A stretch of DNA of 64,000 nucleotides, taken from NCBI GenBank assembly GCA_029891345.1, contig CM057009.1, positions 288,744,966 to 288,808,965 on the forward strand. The letters are read 5' to 3'. Under the pieces are notes generated by a model that did no database searches, was not told the origin of the DNA, and saw nothing but the letters and a program-made list of their open reading frames with translations. Positions 23,048 to 34,019 of this stretch are shown in pieces (position 1 is the stretch's first letter; each line of letters opens with the position of its first letter). Source of the stretch: Dryococelus australis. Lineage: Eukaryota; Arthropoda; Insecta; Phasmatodea; Phasmatidae. Made by a program: the position numbers and the translations under genes.

Positions 23048-23878
23048 CTAAGGTTTATTCTACTCAGGTTGGGAAGATGAATGCTTTTAGTTCGGCAACT
23101 AAATAGTATTTCTGCCGCCAAGTATCACTGGTGTCGTTTGTGTACCGGATTTTTCTCTTTTGTATGCACGTTAATAGGATAATTGCAATTTTCATAAAAT
23201 AAACGTAGCTGTATGAAATCTTCCTAGTTGTATTGTGTTAAGTCCTACGTAAACAATAAATTTAGCACTAGAGTGGAAAAATAACAATATATATTCACGT
23301 ATGTTTAAATATTATGTTTTAAATTAGATTAAGCAAAACGTTTGTTTACGCAATTACATGGAAATATGCAATATTAAAATAATGAAATAAATGTATTTTT
23401 AGAATTACATGGAAATATGCAGTATTAAAATAATGAAATAAATGTATTTTTAGGGCACTCCCGTGTAGATTCCTTAAGCGAAAAGAAAAAAAGTTCAAAG
23501 TTCCTTTCGATGACAGCAATATTTATTTTCCATTTAAATACATAATATTTTACTTTTGAAATAATCTTGCTTATGGACGTTCAATACCAACCCCAGTGTT
23601 GTGTTTCCTCTGTTGTCTCTTGAAAATACCATTTAAGGGCTTGAATATTAATTATGAATTAAAGTTATTAATTAAAATTTTGGCTACGGTACGTATGTAT
23701 CACAATTAGGGCCAACAGCTAACTTTTTGCACAGAAATAAACGTAATTGATCAATTTACCGCCAGATTAAAAGCGATCTATTTGGAACACTACCACACCT
23801 AGCGTCGTAAATTTTCCCTACGCCCAACTCTCCCATAAAAAGTCTTGTTTCGTTTCTAAACTCAGTAGAATTAACCTT
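23048..23878. mobile_element. MITE with CTGAGTAGAAT ends, copy 2 (enlarged)
   Basis: The inverted ends are AGGTTTATTCTACTCAGGTT on the left and AACTCAGTAGAATTAACCTT on the right. Just inside lie the family blocks TACCGGATTTTTCTC (left) and CTAGCGTCGTAAATTTTCCC (right). At about 830 bases it is more than twice the length of the copy at 30427-30775. The extra DNA, roughly 23225-23760, is AT-rich and includes the 51-base duplication at 23352-23453. No protein. Confidence 0.65.
23352..23453 (+). repeat. 51-base tandem duplication
   Basis: Two adjacent units starting AATTACATGGAAATATGC (23352 and 23403) differ at only one or two bases, so the event is recent. Confidence 0.93.
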
Positions 23879-23914
23879 GCGAGTATGTACGTATCAACAG
23901 TGATTTTTTTCAAA

Positions 23915-23950
23915 GGTATATTTTAAAAGTGCCCGTTTCACCGTGAACAA
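23915..23950. repeat. Solitary end of the TTCACGGTAAA MITE
   Basis: TTTTAAAAGTGCCCGTTTCA followed by CCGTGAACAAC is a right terminal repeat of the MITE family. No partner left end was seen nearby. The stretch just downstream (24185-24290, CACAGTTTGTTAGACATATC) also resembles part of the foldback element at 55727-56030. Confidence 0.6.
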
Positions 23951-24419
23951 CTTTTAACGACTTTTGCAAATATTCCGCAAGTAAGTGGTAGGATTGCAAA
24001 ATACATCGGTTTTGCCAGTCAACTCAGCGAATTTCCCCCCCCCCCCCCCCCCCCCCCACGATTTTTCCGTCGTTGAGACAAAGTCGACGTGGAAGAGTTG
24101 TCTGAGGTTGAAGCTGCAGAATAGACATATACATAGAAGTGGAATGGCGTGGCGGTCCCTTTGAAGTAGGAATATACCCAAACTTAAATCACACGTACAT
24201 TTAAGTTTCTGCTTTCATTGGTCCACAGTTTGTTAGACATATCCCGGGTTACTTCCGACCAATAACTAGGTGTACCTGTTTTTCGCGAAAATATCTGCGC
24301 CGAGGCTAGACTTCAGTATCCAAAGCGTACACTTGCAGCTTTTCTTCGGCTGTTGTCCACCTGTCTGTAGGGTGACAGACTGTTGTATCATTTAAGGTGA
24401 GTTGAGTTAAGTCGAAATA

Positions 24420-24635
24420 TTTGGGGGGGGGCTCTTAACCACGTGGTCTTGAGAGCCGAGGAAGATGAAATGTGATGAGAACGGAGCAGCGCTGGAATGC
24501 AAGGGCGGGGGAACGGGAGATCCCCGAGAAAGCCCGCCGACCGGCGACATTGTCTGGCACGATTCCCACTTGCGAAAACCCGGTTCGCCTCTGTGGGATG
24601 CGAGCAGTCTAACCGCTCCGCCTCCGAGGCCCCTG
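24420..24635 (-). repeat. tRNA-derived SINE, copy 3 (B box deleted)
   Basis: The reverse strand shows the A-box-like GGAGCGGTTAGACTGCTCGC near 24600-24620, and the family body (GTCGCCGGTCGGCGGG, CCTCGGCTCTCAAG). Compared with the copy at 56575-56815, about 30 bases holding the B box are missing: GGCGAACCGGG runs straight into TTTTCGCAAGTGGGAATCGT. Without a B box this copy should be unable to drive Pol III transcription. A G10 tract at 24422-24431 borders its tail. Confidence 0.85.
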
Positions 24636-24639
24636 GGAT

Positions 24640-25545
24640 AATAAGAATTTAGTTTGTACGATACTCACCGTCCGTGATTGGCAGGCAGACAGATAAAACA
24701 CGTAACAATTCAACTGATCCAATTACGAAAGTGGTTCTGAACAAAAGTTTTTCAGAATACAAATTGTTCTGAAATCTATTCGCGAGAAACAGGAAACCAA
24801 TAACGAACCAGTAATGACAGGGAGCGAATCCCATTAATAATAGTCCGAGTAAAACTGGAGCATCAACCAAAAAACATCTAACTGAGGCTCGGGTGAACAA
24901 ATTCTGTCTCTCTTGTTACGGGTGTTGACTTGCTAAACTTTTTTTTTTTGTGTCTTGAGAAATTTCAGTGTTTGTGATATTGCATACATGGAAACTTGAT
25001 AAAATTGCTAAGTTAGTTTAAGAACAGATTTTGCCTAAGCTTTTTATTAAAACATTGGTAATTGTTGCCTTAAAAGCTGCGTAAAATAATTTTCTACATG
25101 TTGTAGGCTACGTACACAATGTTTCATTTCAACTAATGTTTCTTAAAAGAAAGGTCACAAAGACATTTTTTTAAAGTCTGGCATTGTTCGTTCTCTGCTA
25201 AGTTTTCAGCTTATATCTAATTAAAATCTCTATTTTTTTCAAGGCTTAAAATTAAATTCCAAACAAAAAAAAAGGTAAAGAATTTTGATCACTTTTTTTA
25301 TTTTTCTAATGTTGTTACAAATTCTTGGAACTTAGTCAGAAATGCTGATTACGCAAAATCCTGAAATTTGTATGGCAAAGCCTAAAATAAAGAAATGTCT
25401 GTAACTACCATAACCAATATTTGAAAATTATTTTTCGACAGTTTTTGCCCTACTTTCGACAGACCACGAATTCGATATAACACAAGAGAATTATAAAATA
25501 TACTTAGAATACAGAAACTTTTTTTGGAACTTAAACGACCTTAAG
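24640..25545. other. AT-rich stretch without genes
   Basis: No gene, RNA or repeat family is supported. Poly-T and poly-A runs occur at 24940-24950 and 25265-25275. Confidence 0.6.
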
Positions 25546-25559
25546 TCAGAGAATATGCT

Positions 25560-25860
25560 TAGTAGGATAAGTGAAAATACAGTGACTACAGTGACGGTTC
25601 TTCTTAATGTGGGCGTACCCATTCTCTGATTGACTGAGCGAGACAGTGGGAACGGGCATTGTGTCTGATTGGTTAGTGCATGCTGTGAAATGGTCCGTGC
25701 CATTTGGTATGCGAGCTGGCGTGTTAGTTACTAAGCGCTGATTGGCGAACGGCGTTGCGCCATGTTGCTGGTGAGTCGCGCCATTGTTCCGGACGGTGCG
25801 GCTGGAGTTCACAGAATAAACGGCTGTTTCACTTCTGTATTCTCAACTGCTCTGTGACGA
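25560..25860 (-). mobile_element. CCAATCAG-rich MITE, copy 1
   Basis: The reverse strand holds GAATACAGAAGTGAAACAGCC, then CGCACCGTCC, CAGCAACATGGCGC, GTTCGCCAATCAGCGC, ACTAACCAATCAGACAC and CAGTCAATCAGAGAATGGGT. The same succession is found at 29685-29945, and parts of it at 30815-30920, 60770-60945 and 61993-62165. It has no coding capacity. The ends and target duplication are not clear, so the class is unknown. The repeated CCAAT boxes are a distinctive feature. Confidence 0.7.
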
Positions 25861-25907
25861 CGCCACGAGCAATTTCGCGACTGTGTTCGGGCGTGGTCGG
25901 AAGTTAA

Positions 25908-26388
25908 GGTGGCCGCCTGGTTGAAGGCATTTTGTACAGCCGAGGTCTAGCAGCGCGGGAGCGCTAGGGGCGACTGAGAAATGCGCACCAACTCTCAACA
26001 AGCCTCTACACTCGAAACACTGAACTGGACTGCAGTCTTGCAGTCGATAACACGCCGCTATGAGACTTTCAGCGAAGAACCTACTATTTTATGACGTAAT
26101 ATTAAAATAAAGCTTTGATGGATATCTCTAGTCCTATTTTTAAAATGTTTTACACCGGAATGTACATACCTAAAGATGACCGTGAAAACACACGTTTGAA
26201 CCATTTTCACTATCACAAAAACATGCTTTACAGTGAAATAGAGGAACTGAAAAACGTATACAGACGCGTAATGTTTATTAAATGCTATTCGTAAGCAGAC
26301 CACACTCAGACACGTTAGACGGTTTTTTAATAAAAAGTTTTACACTGGACCTCTGCACACATTTCGGCGGCCTAACCAGGTGGCCGCC
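25908..26388. mobile_element. TTAA-flanked non-autonomous element
   Basis: The ends GGTGGCCGCCTGGTTGAAGG and (complement of the right end) GGCGGCCACCTGGTTAGGCC form short terminal inverted repeats, each flanked by TTAA (25904-25907 and 26389-26392). TTAA duplication is the hallmark of piggyBac-type insertion, though the terminal bases here are not the common piggyBac ones. The 481-base interior has no transposase. The AT-rich middle (26050-26330) has only short open frames. Confidence 0.65.
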
Positions 26389-26570
26389 TTAATGCACCCC
26401 CCCGCCTCACCCGTCTGACACGATTCCTCTGGCAGCGCAGCAACCGGAAGTTGCCGTGCGGAATCTCGTTGTTTTCGCAACTTATACGACTGCACTATGG
26501 CGCGTACGAACTACAGAAGCGGCGAATTGGCTAACGAGCTGTGGCGCTGTGTGTCGACTGCCGAGATTAC

Positions 26571-26592
26571 CCCCCCCCCCTTTTTTTTTTTG
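26571..26592 (+). repeat. C10-T11 homopolymer junction
   Basis: A run of C is followed directly by a run of T. A similar C/T tract lies at 37931-37950. Copy number at such sites is often misassembled. Confidence 0.9.
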
Positions 26593-26732
26593 CCAAAAAT
26601 CAAACGTAACCTCCCGAGAGGTCACTCGAGCCTGCGGCGATCGTTCCCGCTGTCCGCAGGAGGAATGAAGCAAAACAAACACCATTCGGAATGAAGTAAT
26701 TTACGAACACCCTGGTCGGCCAGACGCGTATA

Positions 26733-26962
26733 ATCTGTTGGCGGTAAAGCAAGCACCTTCAAGGCCTTAGTAAAATTTTTAACAGCCATCTTTTATGCTT
26801 CCGCCACTTTTAAATGTAAATATTACTATGTAGGTAATAAACGCAGTCTATATATTTCACCGGACTCTAAAATTAACGTCTAAGGCTGAAATAAAATATA
26901 TTTACTGAATATTATTCCAAATGAAAGGACATCGAAATGTGCTCACTTTACCGTTAATAGCC
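26733..26962. mobile_element. TTCACGGTAAA MITE, short form (copy d)
   Basis: The ends ATCTGTTGGCGGTAAAGCAA and CTCACTTTACCGTTAATAGCC are inverted and flanked by TA (26731-26732 and 26963-26964). The interior (TAATAAACGCAGT, GGCTGAAATAAAATATATTT) is a diverged match to the copies at 4011 and 8489. Confidence 0.8.
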
Positions 26963-26964
26963 TA

Positions 26965-28120
26965 TATCAATTCATTCTTGCTGAACATTGTTTTATTCCC
27001 CGTCGTTAAAGTTGAGCAGAGAACGTCGCATATAATAAAATATTATAATAAAATGAATAAAATGACTTACGCAATAATTTTTTTAACTATAATGGCATTC
27101 GTGTGTTCGAAGAGCGAATATATCTTCAATAATTTGGTAATGTTTTCTTTTAGCTAACATCAACATGTAAGTCTAATTTTGACCTAATGAGATTGTTAAA
27201 TTCCACCAGCACTGTTATTAATCCGTAGATTAATAAAGAAAATCAACAAACTTTATATCTAATGTATATAAAAATGCCTTACGCTGTATTTACATTAATA
27301 TATCACATGATTAAAGATTTATATGCGAGGGCAGTGTTTGACATTTTCAAATATAAATATATATAAAAGAGTATGCTTTGCTGAATATTCATTTTAAGTA
27401 AGCCGCAAATCAAATTTTCATAGATTATAGGGACGTCTTTAACGATGAAAATAAAAATAAGGAAACGCTTTAAAGGACAGGTAATGCACATATTCTTAAA
27501 CAAATTATCTGGTCATAAGATTCCCAAACAATCAAAGATGACAGCGAGTTTAAATGGAGTGTCGTAATACATACTAAATAATTATTTCTTTAAAGAAAAA
27601 TGAAAAAATAATGTTATTCATTATAGTACAGATTGAAACTTAACGGTAATTTTACGTAACAAATTAAAAAAAATAATAAATAAATATACGAAACATACAT
27701 TCCACAGTTTAGAATTTACTTTCAAAAACCTAAATATTCTACGTTTGATTAATATACATGTTATCAATTGACATTTTTGTAAGCTTTTTATAATTAAAAT
27801 GAAAAAGAAGACATTAGCACTTGATTCTTTTACTTTACTGACTTTTCTTTATATTCGCCGGTGTGACTTTACTTTATCTGAATAATATCTAATAAAAAAT
27901 GTTTATATTCCAGATATCCGGTTTATTCGGAAGTGAACATGAACAATGATTTTCTTTCCGGAAATTCCTTACATTTTCTTTCATTATCTATAGCTTTCCA
28001 GCCCCATGTATCTTAACTCTTCTGCAAAAACGTTTGTAACGCCTCACCCAAATTTCTGATGTTTTGAGCACTGAGTTTACTTAAAACAAATATTTCCATC
28101 ACGTCAAAAATTTCAACCGT
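26965..28120. other. AT-rich stretch without genes
   Basis: I see nothing beyond AT-rich DNA. A short open frame near 26921-27157 overlaps the MITE end and has no domain. Confidence 0.6.
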
Positions 28121-28289
28121 ATACCTACCCGATTTTGGGAAAGAAGACGGGGTTTTTACCACATACCAGCTGTTTGCGCCTTGTGACAACGCAGCCCGAG
28201 GTGAGCTGCACCAGTTTTACGGCGTCACCACTGCCATCGATTCCCGCAGCAGTCCGGCATAGTGACTTTCCACCTGCTTGGTCCCATCG

Positions 28290-28900
28290 TGTATGAGGGG
28301 CGCCCGGCAACTTGGTCGCTGGCGCGCTCGTACATGCGGCTCTCCGAGGAACTAGGAGGCTGTCGTCACGTCCAACCGGTCATTCGGCGGATGCGGTTGG
28401 TTTCCCGCGCTTGTGACTTCACTTCTTGCTGTCTGTTTGCACGCCGGGAGTTTTTGTGATGTGTGAGCACGTGGACAGCCCATATTTGGTGATGTGTGTG
28501 CTCAAACGAAGACAATTGGTTCACATTACATTAACGCCTATAAGGAGTAGTGCCTGTTTAACGAACTTTTTCCCTACTTGGTTATGTCTAATTCTGTTGG
28601 ATGTTAATTTTGCTAACCGCTCCGGGGGCTAATGCTTTGTGGATTGTATAAATAGTTGGTGCACGTCTGGTTTAGGGTCGGATTCTGCCACTGTCCCAGA
28701 AGGAGTCGCCATGCCACCAGTTAAGTAATGAGTAGTTAACAGAATTTCCAGTATAGCCCTTATGGCACTTGTAGCAGGTACACTTGGTGCCTGGGTAGGA
28801 GATAGGTGCCCAAATGGCGAGAGGACTTTGAAAATCTACGTTAATTGAGAATGTTAGCACTATATGGAAATTAATTGGCAGCAAATTTAAATTTTTTCCA
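28290..28900 (+). repeat. LTR-like repeat with TATA box, copy 2
   Basis: A diverged relative of 20047-20580. It is GC-rich up to about 28450, has TATAAATAG at 28647-28655, and then the shared blocks GGTTTAGGGTCGGATTC, AGAAGGAGTCGCCA, AGTTAAGTAATG and GGAGATAGGTGCCCAAATGG (compare GTAGGTGCCATGTTAGCCAA at 20539). The GC-rich part may begin as early as 28125. No ORF with a recognised domain. See copy 1 for alternatives. Confidence 0.45.
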
Positions 28901-28904
28901 CCTT

Positions 28905-29680
28905 ACTTAAAGAGTTTGCTAGCCAAGCGCCAAATTTTTAAAAATTGGAAATGTGTCCTTTTGACCACAGGTTTACACACGACGTGATATTTATACATTG
29001 ACATCCGCCCTTAAGAGTTAGTAGTCCGGAAATATTTTCTCTGAATTCGTCGTTTGCGCGTTGCCACGTATCTCAGCAGATAAATGTCCTGGGTATACGA
29101 ATTTTATCCAAAAAATAAGAAAAAAAACAATTATCTAAGACCATACAGTTTTGATTTTGTAATATCAAGATTATTCTAGGAGGAAAAAAACCGTGTATGT
29201 TACTTAAAAAATCGCATTTTTTTTATTATTTTTTTATTTTAGCTTTCCAGCGCACGTTCCTTAATACGTAGGAGAAAACTTAGACTGTCAAATCGTAAGT
29301 AGTTTAATCTATGAGCTTTAATTGCGTGTAATGAAATCCCACTGTTACAGATCCCATTCGTACAGGAAATCGTAACGCAAATGAACAACTCCACGCAGTT
29401 TCACCTCCTCGCGCGTACGAGCGACGGGCCACTGCGCGTTGTCGCGCGCGTCATTGTCACCCATATAGGTGTGCTTCGAAAGCGAAGAAAAAAATCTCGA
29501 TGCCATGTACTCTTAAGTAGATGTTTCTTCCCCGTCTATCGTAGCTTTGGCATTAGCATATTTGTACCTCGTAGCCTATTTAATTGTTTCAATTTAGGAG
29601 TCTACATAGCCAAGAGAATGCCCAATATTAGATTACGTATTTCCCTTGCTGGTGGAAGTTCCCTACAAAGCAACACCAGA
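28905..29680. other. AT-rich stretch without genes
   Basis: Nothing is supported. An open frame at 29381-29704 is Arg-rich, has no recognised domain, and runs into the next MITE. Confidence 0.6.
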
Positions 29681-29684
29681 GAGT

Positions 29685-29945
29685 ACATAAGAATACGGAG
29701 GTGAAACAGCCAGCTTATTCGCGAACTCGGCAGCTGCACACGCCAGCAAAACGGCGTCGCTGAACGGTCGCAACTACGTTCGCCAATCAGTGCCTAGTAA
29801 AATACTCGCGAGCCCGCAGCCCTGCCAGTAGAGGACCCTTTCACAGCTTGGATCAGCCCTTTCCCAGTGCCTCGCGCAGCCAATGAGAGAGTCGGTACGC
29901 CAATATCAAAAAACCGCCAAGCCATTTAGTCTCAGTGAACTTATT
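29685..29945 (+). mobile_element. CCAATCAG-rich MITE, copy 2
   Basis: It begins AAGAATACGGAGGTGAAACA, then CGCCAGCAAAACGGCGTCGC, TTCGCCAATCAGTGCCTAG, CGCGCAGCCAATGAGAGAG and ACGCCAATATC. This follows copy 1 (25560-25860, opposite strand) block by block. No coding capacity. Confidence 0.7.
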
Positions 29946-29965
29946 ACCTCCGCTGTGAATTGCAG

Positions 29966-30365
29966 GTTGCCTATGAACGCAGGCATAGTAAATACGCCTC
30001 TGTCGCAGGCGGGTTGCCTACGAACGCAGGTATAGTACATACACCTCTGTGGCTTTTGGGTTGCCTATGAACGCAGGCATAGTACATACACCCCTGTGAC
30101 TTGCGGGTTGCCTACGAACGCAGGTATAGTACATACACCTCTGTAACTTGCGGATTGCCTATGAACGCAGGCATAGTACATACACCTTTGTGGCTTGCGG
30201 CTTGCCTACGAACGCAGATATAGTACATACACCTCTGTGAATTGCGGGTTGCCTAAGAACGCAGGTATAGTACATACTCTTCTGTCCAACGCGGGTTGCC
30301 TATGAACGCAGGCATCGTACATATACCTCTGTAAATTGCGGGTTGCCTATGAACGTAGGCATGGC
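29966..30365 (+). repeat. 47-base minisatellite, about 8.5 units
   Basis: Units of the form GGTTGCCTATGAACGCAGGC followed by ATAGTACATACACCTCTGTG and a variable 7 bases repeat every 47 bases. GAACGCAGGCAT alternates with GAACGCAGGTAT between units, suggesting expansion in two-unit steps. A CG/CA dinucleotide run (30366-30400) follows. Confidence 0.93.
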
Positions 30366-30426
30366 ACGCGCACGCGCGCGAGCACACACACACACACATT
30401 TGATTTAGCAGTTGGCCGCTCTTGAC

Positions 30427-30775
30427 CTGAGTTAGATTTATTCTGCTCAGGTTAGGAACAAAACGAAATTTCTTTTGGGAGAATTTTCAATAGGGAAAAT
30501 TTTCGTTGTTAGGTATGCAGTGTACCGAATGGAAACTTAAATTAGTAGTTTAAGCTACATTATTAATAAAAGAGAATGATTTTAACGAGTCACGAAATTA
30601 TTTTTTATTTAATTTGTGATTACTACAATTATCTTGTCATTTAATGTAGAAAAAAGAGAACATTTGGTATAGTGCCAACACTACAACACTTACCCAGTGG
30701 TGAAACTATTTTTTTGTTTTTTACCAAAATTTTAACTTTGATATTCGCAACCTGTAGTAGAGGAAACTTTAAAAT
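30427..30775. mobile_element. MITE with CTGAGTAGAAT-type ends, copy 3
   Basis: The left end AGATTTATTCTGCTCAGGTT and the right end CAACCTGTAGTAGAGGAAAC are imperfect inverted repeats. The interior shares GGGAAAATTTTCGTTGTTAG and the AATTGTGATTACTACAATTA region with copy 1 at 10132. At about 350 bases it is probably near the family's normal length. Confidence 0.65.
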
Positions 30776-30814
30776 AAGCAAGGTATAGTAAAGTATGCAG
30801 AAGTGAAACTGCGT

Positions 30815-30920
30815 GTGTGTTCCTTTGATGGGTGAATACGCGATCTCTGATTGACTGCGCGAAGCTCTGGAAGTATTCCTCGTCTCATTGGTTACCGCGT
30901 TCTGTGCAAGACTCCCTTTA
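30815..30920 (-). repeat. CCAATCAG-rich MITE, fragment
   Basis: The reverse strand reads CGGTAACCAATGAGACGAGG, then GCTTCGCGCAGTCAATCAGAG, matching the distal half of the MITE at 25560 and 29685. Confidence 0.6.
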
Positions 30921-30924
30921 ACTA

Positions 30925-32435
30925 CTGTAAACCTGAAAGAGTAAGAATGGAAGCAAACCGGTGACATTGGCCCCTCATGAAGTTAGTGGCGACATATTCA
31001 ATGTTACGGTGGCTGAAAATTTCCCGGTGTAAAAATTCGTTTCGTGGCGTTGCATTGCAACAGATACTTTGCAGACCGGTTTATATGCAAAATACCCAAA
31101 AATCACACAGGGATTAAATATATTTATGAGGTGAAACGATTGCTGTTCGTTTACTTTTGTATCTATTCCGCTCAGTACGTATTAAAGCTATTTCAAAAAC
31201 ATGAATTAATTTTACTCGACGAAACTATTGCTGTTTGTTTGCCACACGTATTTCTAATTTTTTTCAGCATCGTTATGTGGTCGCGCAGGATAATGTGTTG
31301 TAACCTTTCAAACACGTGATATACTGTGTGTTTAAGGTCTTGTTCCATTTCCACCCATCTCCGCAATCATTAAAGAAATATAGAATAAATGTGTTTGATT
31401 TCATCTCGACAAGCATTCTTTTCACGTAGGGTAGGCAGTGGTTTTCCTCTCAAGGAGCTATTGCGCTCACTCTTGTAATCGTACGCCATTAGCCCATCCA
31501 GACGCATGTAGAAGGTGTTGTGGCTGCTTATCTTAACATGTCATATTGACACTAATCTCCACTGAACGAGAACATATATTTGCTTTTCTGAGAATAATAG
31601 TTTACCTACGATAACGGCTGAACTTTTCTTCTTCAAGGTTGCATTATTTAAGTTGAAAGTATTACATCAAGCCCTTATTATAAATCGTTCTATAGTAATT
31701 TATTTAAAACGATTTACGTAAAATAACACTTATTCATTAATAAATGTAATTTATCGGTATCATTTATATTATTGCACGCAATTAAGGCCATTACACTCAG
31801 TTCAAATAGGGTTTTTATACTCAGGCGAAATTTATTTTTTTATTTTTTTACTTTCCAGATGGTGCAGAATCACAAGTATTTAAAATGTTAAAATACCGAA
31901 AAAAACTGTACGTAAAATTTTTTTCAATGGAAATTCTAAAACTATTTATAAGGTAAATGAGCCTTTAGGAGCAGTGACTCAGTTAATCATAGCCTAGTCT
32001 CATCTTCTAAGAAATTTTTAGCCGCAAGTCGTGAAACATCAAAATGTCTCCCATCTGTATACAAATGTGGTCAAACCCCTCAAGGTATTAAATTTTCCAA
32101 ACCTACCCTGAATTTATAGACAAATTTGTACAAATAAGACCGGAATTAATAAAAATTACCAGACATTTGACATATAAAATATTTAAGCAGTGATTAAAGC
32201 GAAACGAAGTATGAAGAAAACTGGTCGTAAAAGATAAAACGAAACTACTAGTAAGCATACAATTTTTGCACCAGCGCAAGTCTCAGTCGCAAATAAATTT
32301 CGACGAAAACTCACTTGGTGTTGTCTGTGGACTAATGTGTTTATCAAAAAATTCTAAAACAAAAATACATGTAATTCAACCACAAGCCAGATGTTTTGAG
32401 TGTGTTCCCACTACACCATGATAATGATTACCCCT
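30925..32435. other. AT-rich stretch without genes
   Basis: Nothing is supported. The open frame at 31044-31319 has a hydrophobic stretch but no recognisable family. Confidence 0.6.
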
Positions 32436-32439
32436 TAAT

Positions 32440-32870
32440 TCAACTGATTGGTCCATAGACTAAAGATGAGGTAGACCGATTATTCGTCTACTGCGCATGC
32501 ATCCAACATTGACCTGCCCCAAACAAACACAAATGTCAAATTAACATGGTCAACAGTGACAGGCGCGTTGGTTTATAACTCAATTTTCAAATTACAGGCA
32601 CATTTATATGAATAAAATATATTCACAAATTTCAATTTAATCAGGCTTCATTAAATATTGGCCAGACGAAGACCAAATGCAGCTAAAATAACTTGTTTAC
32701 TAATCACTGTTCTAACCTCAAATTCAATCCATGCTGTTTTTGCTGGCCGTGTTGGCGGAAAAGCAGTTCAATGTTGGGACGGATACTGGTTGTGCACAGC
32801 CAGTTAGATAAGTCTACCTCATCTGTAGACTATGTATTGGCTAGTTTGTAACGGCCTCTCAACTGACTTG
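32440..32870. mobile_element. Possible foldback/MITE with inverted flanks
   Basis: The left flank ATTGGTCCATAGACTAAAGA, GATGAGGTAGACC, recurs inverted on the right as GTCTACCTCATCTGTAGACT, ATGTATTGGCTAG, and CAACATTGACC on the left pairs with TTCAATGTTGGG on the right. The paired flanks extend about 70 bases. The interior 32540-32760 is AT-rich with no ORF. No target duplication was resolved. Confidence 0.5.
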
Positions 32871-33001
32871 CAGTCACTAGTATTTCGCTGACTGGTATCA
32901 CTGATTCGGTTTTAGAGGGTACCTACTGGCTAGGCTACACGCTGGAAAATAAGTTTCCAGCCATCGACTGGTGAACGGCGCTGCAAACATGTTGCTAGCT
33001 A

Positions 33002-33421
33002 AAGGATGTTCACGATAAACTGAGCACTTTTGAAACAAACCTTAGAAAAATACGCTGCTCCCGCCTGCATATATTTAAACTGGCGCACTGAGTGACATAA
33101 GCCCAGTAAAGTTGGTACCGATGGATGGAAAGTAGTTCCATATCTTAACGTCAAATAAATAGTGCTAGGTAACCATTTCTGGCAAATCTAATAATTTTAT
33201 AGTTTTCTGTTTTGTTTTTAATTCATCGAAGTGTAAAAATGGCCATATTTGTAAAATATATATTTTTGTAATAAGTCCACGGTTTCACCTGATCGACAAA
33301 TTAATAAAGTGAGGAGGCTCATTTCAATGTTAGTCTTACATATGGCGGAAGAATATAGAACTTGCATACAAGTAGATCTTAAGCAGGGCTTTCGGAAGTG
33401 CCCTTTTTACCGTGAACAAAC
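33002..33421. mobile_element. TTCACGGTAAA MITE, long form (copy e)
   Basis: It begins AAGGATGTTCACGATAAACT and ends GTGCCCTTTTTACCGTGAAC, with TA on each flank (33000-33001, 33422-33423). The interior is strongly diverged from the other long copies, sharing mainly the ends and the roughly 420-base length. Confidence 0.7.
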
Positions 33422-33424
33422 TAT

Positions 33425-34015
33425 AGTCACATTTTCTGCGGTGTATGGCTTCAATTCGAGGTATAAGCGGATGTTCCACTTATGTATTAATACGTATATT
33501 TGGCGGCAGTGTTGTACATAGAAGAGCGGTATGATGTACAACGCGCATGAAACCTAAGAAATAAATACATTTCTAATACCAACACTGAACATATTTTATT
33601 ACTGTTATAACTGTATAAAACTAAGGTTAATACAAATACACTGTTTACATCAGGTAGTTCTCTAAATTGTTAGTACTCACACCGATCCGGTTACCTGTTC
33701 TTCTGTGAGCTTGAATGTTGCAAGCATGAAATATCTAGGCGTGCTTTGTATTTGTGTCGAGCATGCTTCTCGCTACCAGTGAACAATGTGCTGAGTGCTC
33801 AGTGATGTTAGCAATGTGCCTAATAGTTTCACAAATCAAGGAAGTCAGTCAAATGATTGGGAACAATTTCCTTTGTTAGGACATCTCCTTTATGTGCAGT
33901 AAGTCGATGATCTTGGAAACGGTGACTAGCTGGTATATTATTTTGAGTACCCGTCGTTTTGTCTAAAATTAGGTAAAACAACATTAAGCAAATTATAGAA
34001 GGATTTTGGTTAGTC
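33425..34015. other. AT-rich stretch without genes
   Basis: No gene or repeat is supported up to the Polinton terminal block. The open frame at 33829-34137 runs into that block and is not coding. Confidence 0.6.
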
Positions 34016-34019
34016 TGAG

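Noticed and set aside
29966..30365. Regular 47-base repeats as a CRISPR array
   Set aside because: The units are contiguous and similar throughout, without unique spacers, and the genome is eukaryotic. It is a minisatellite.
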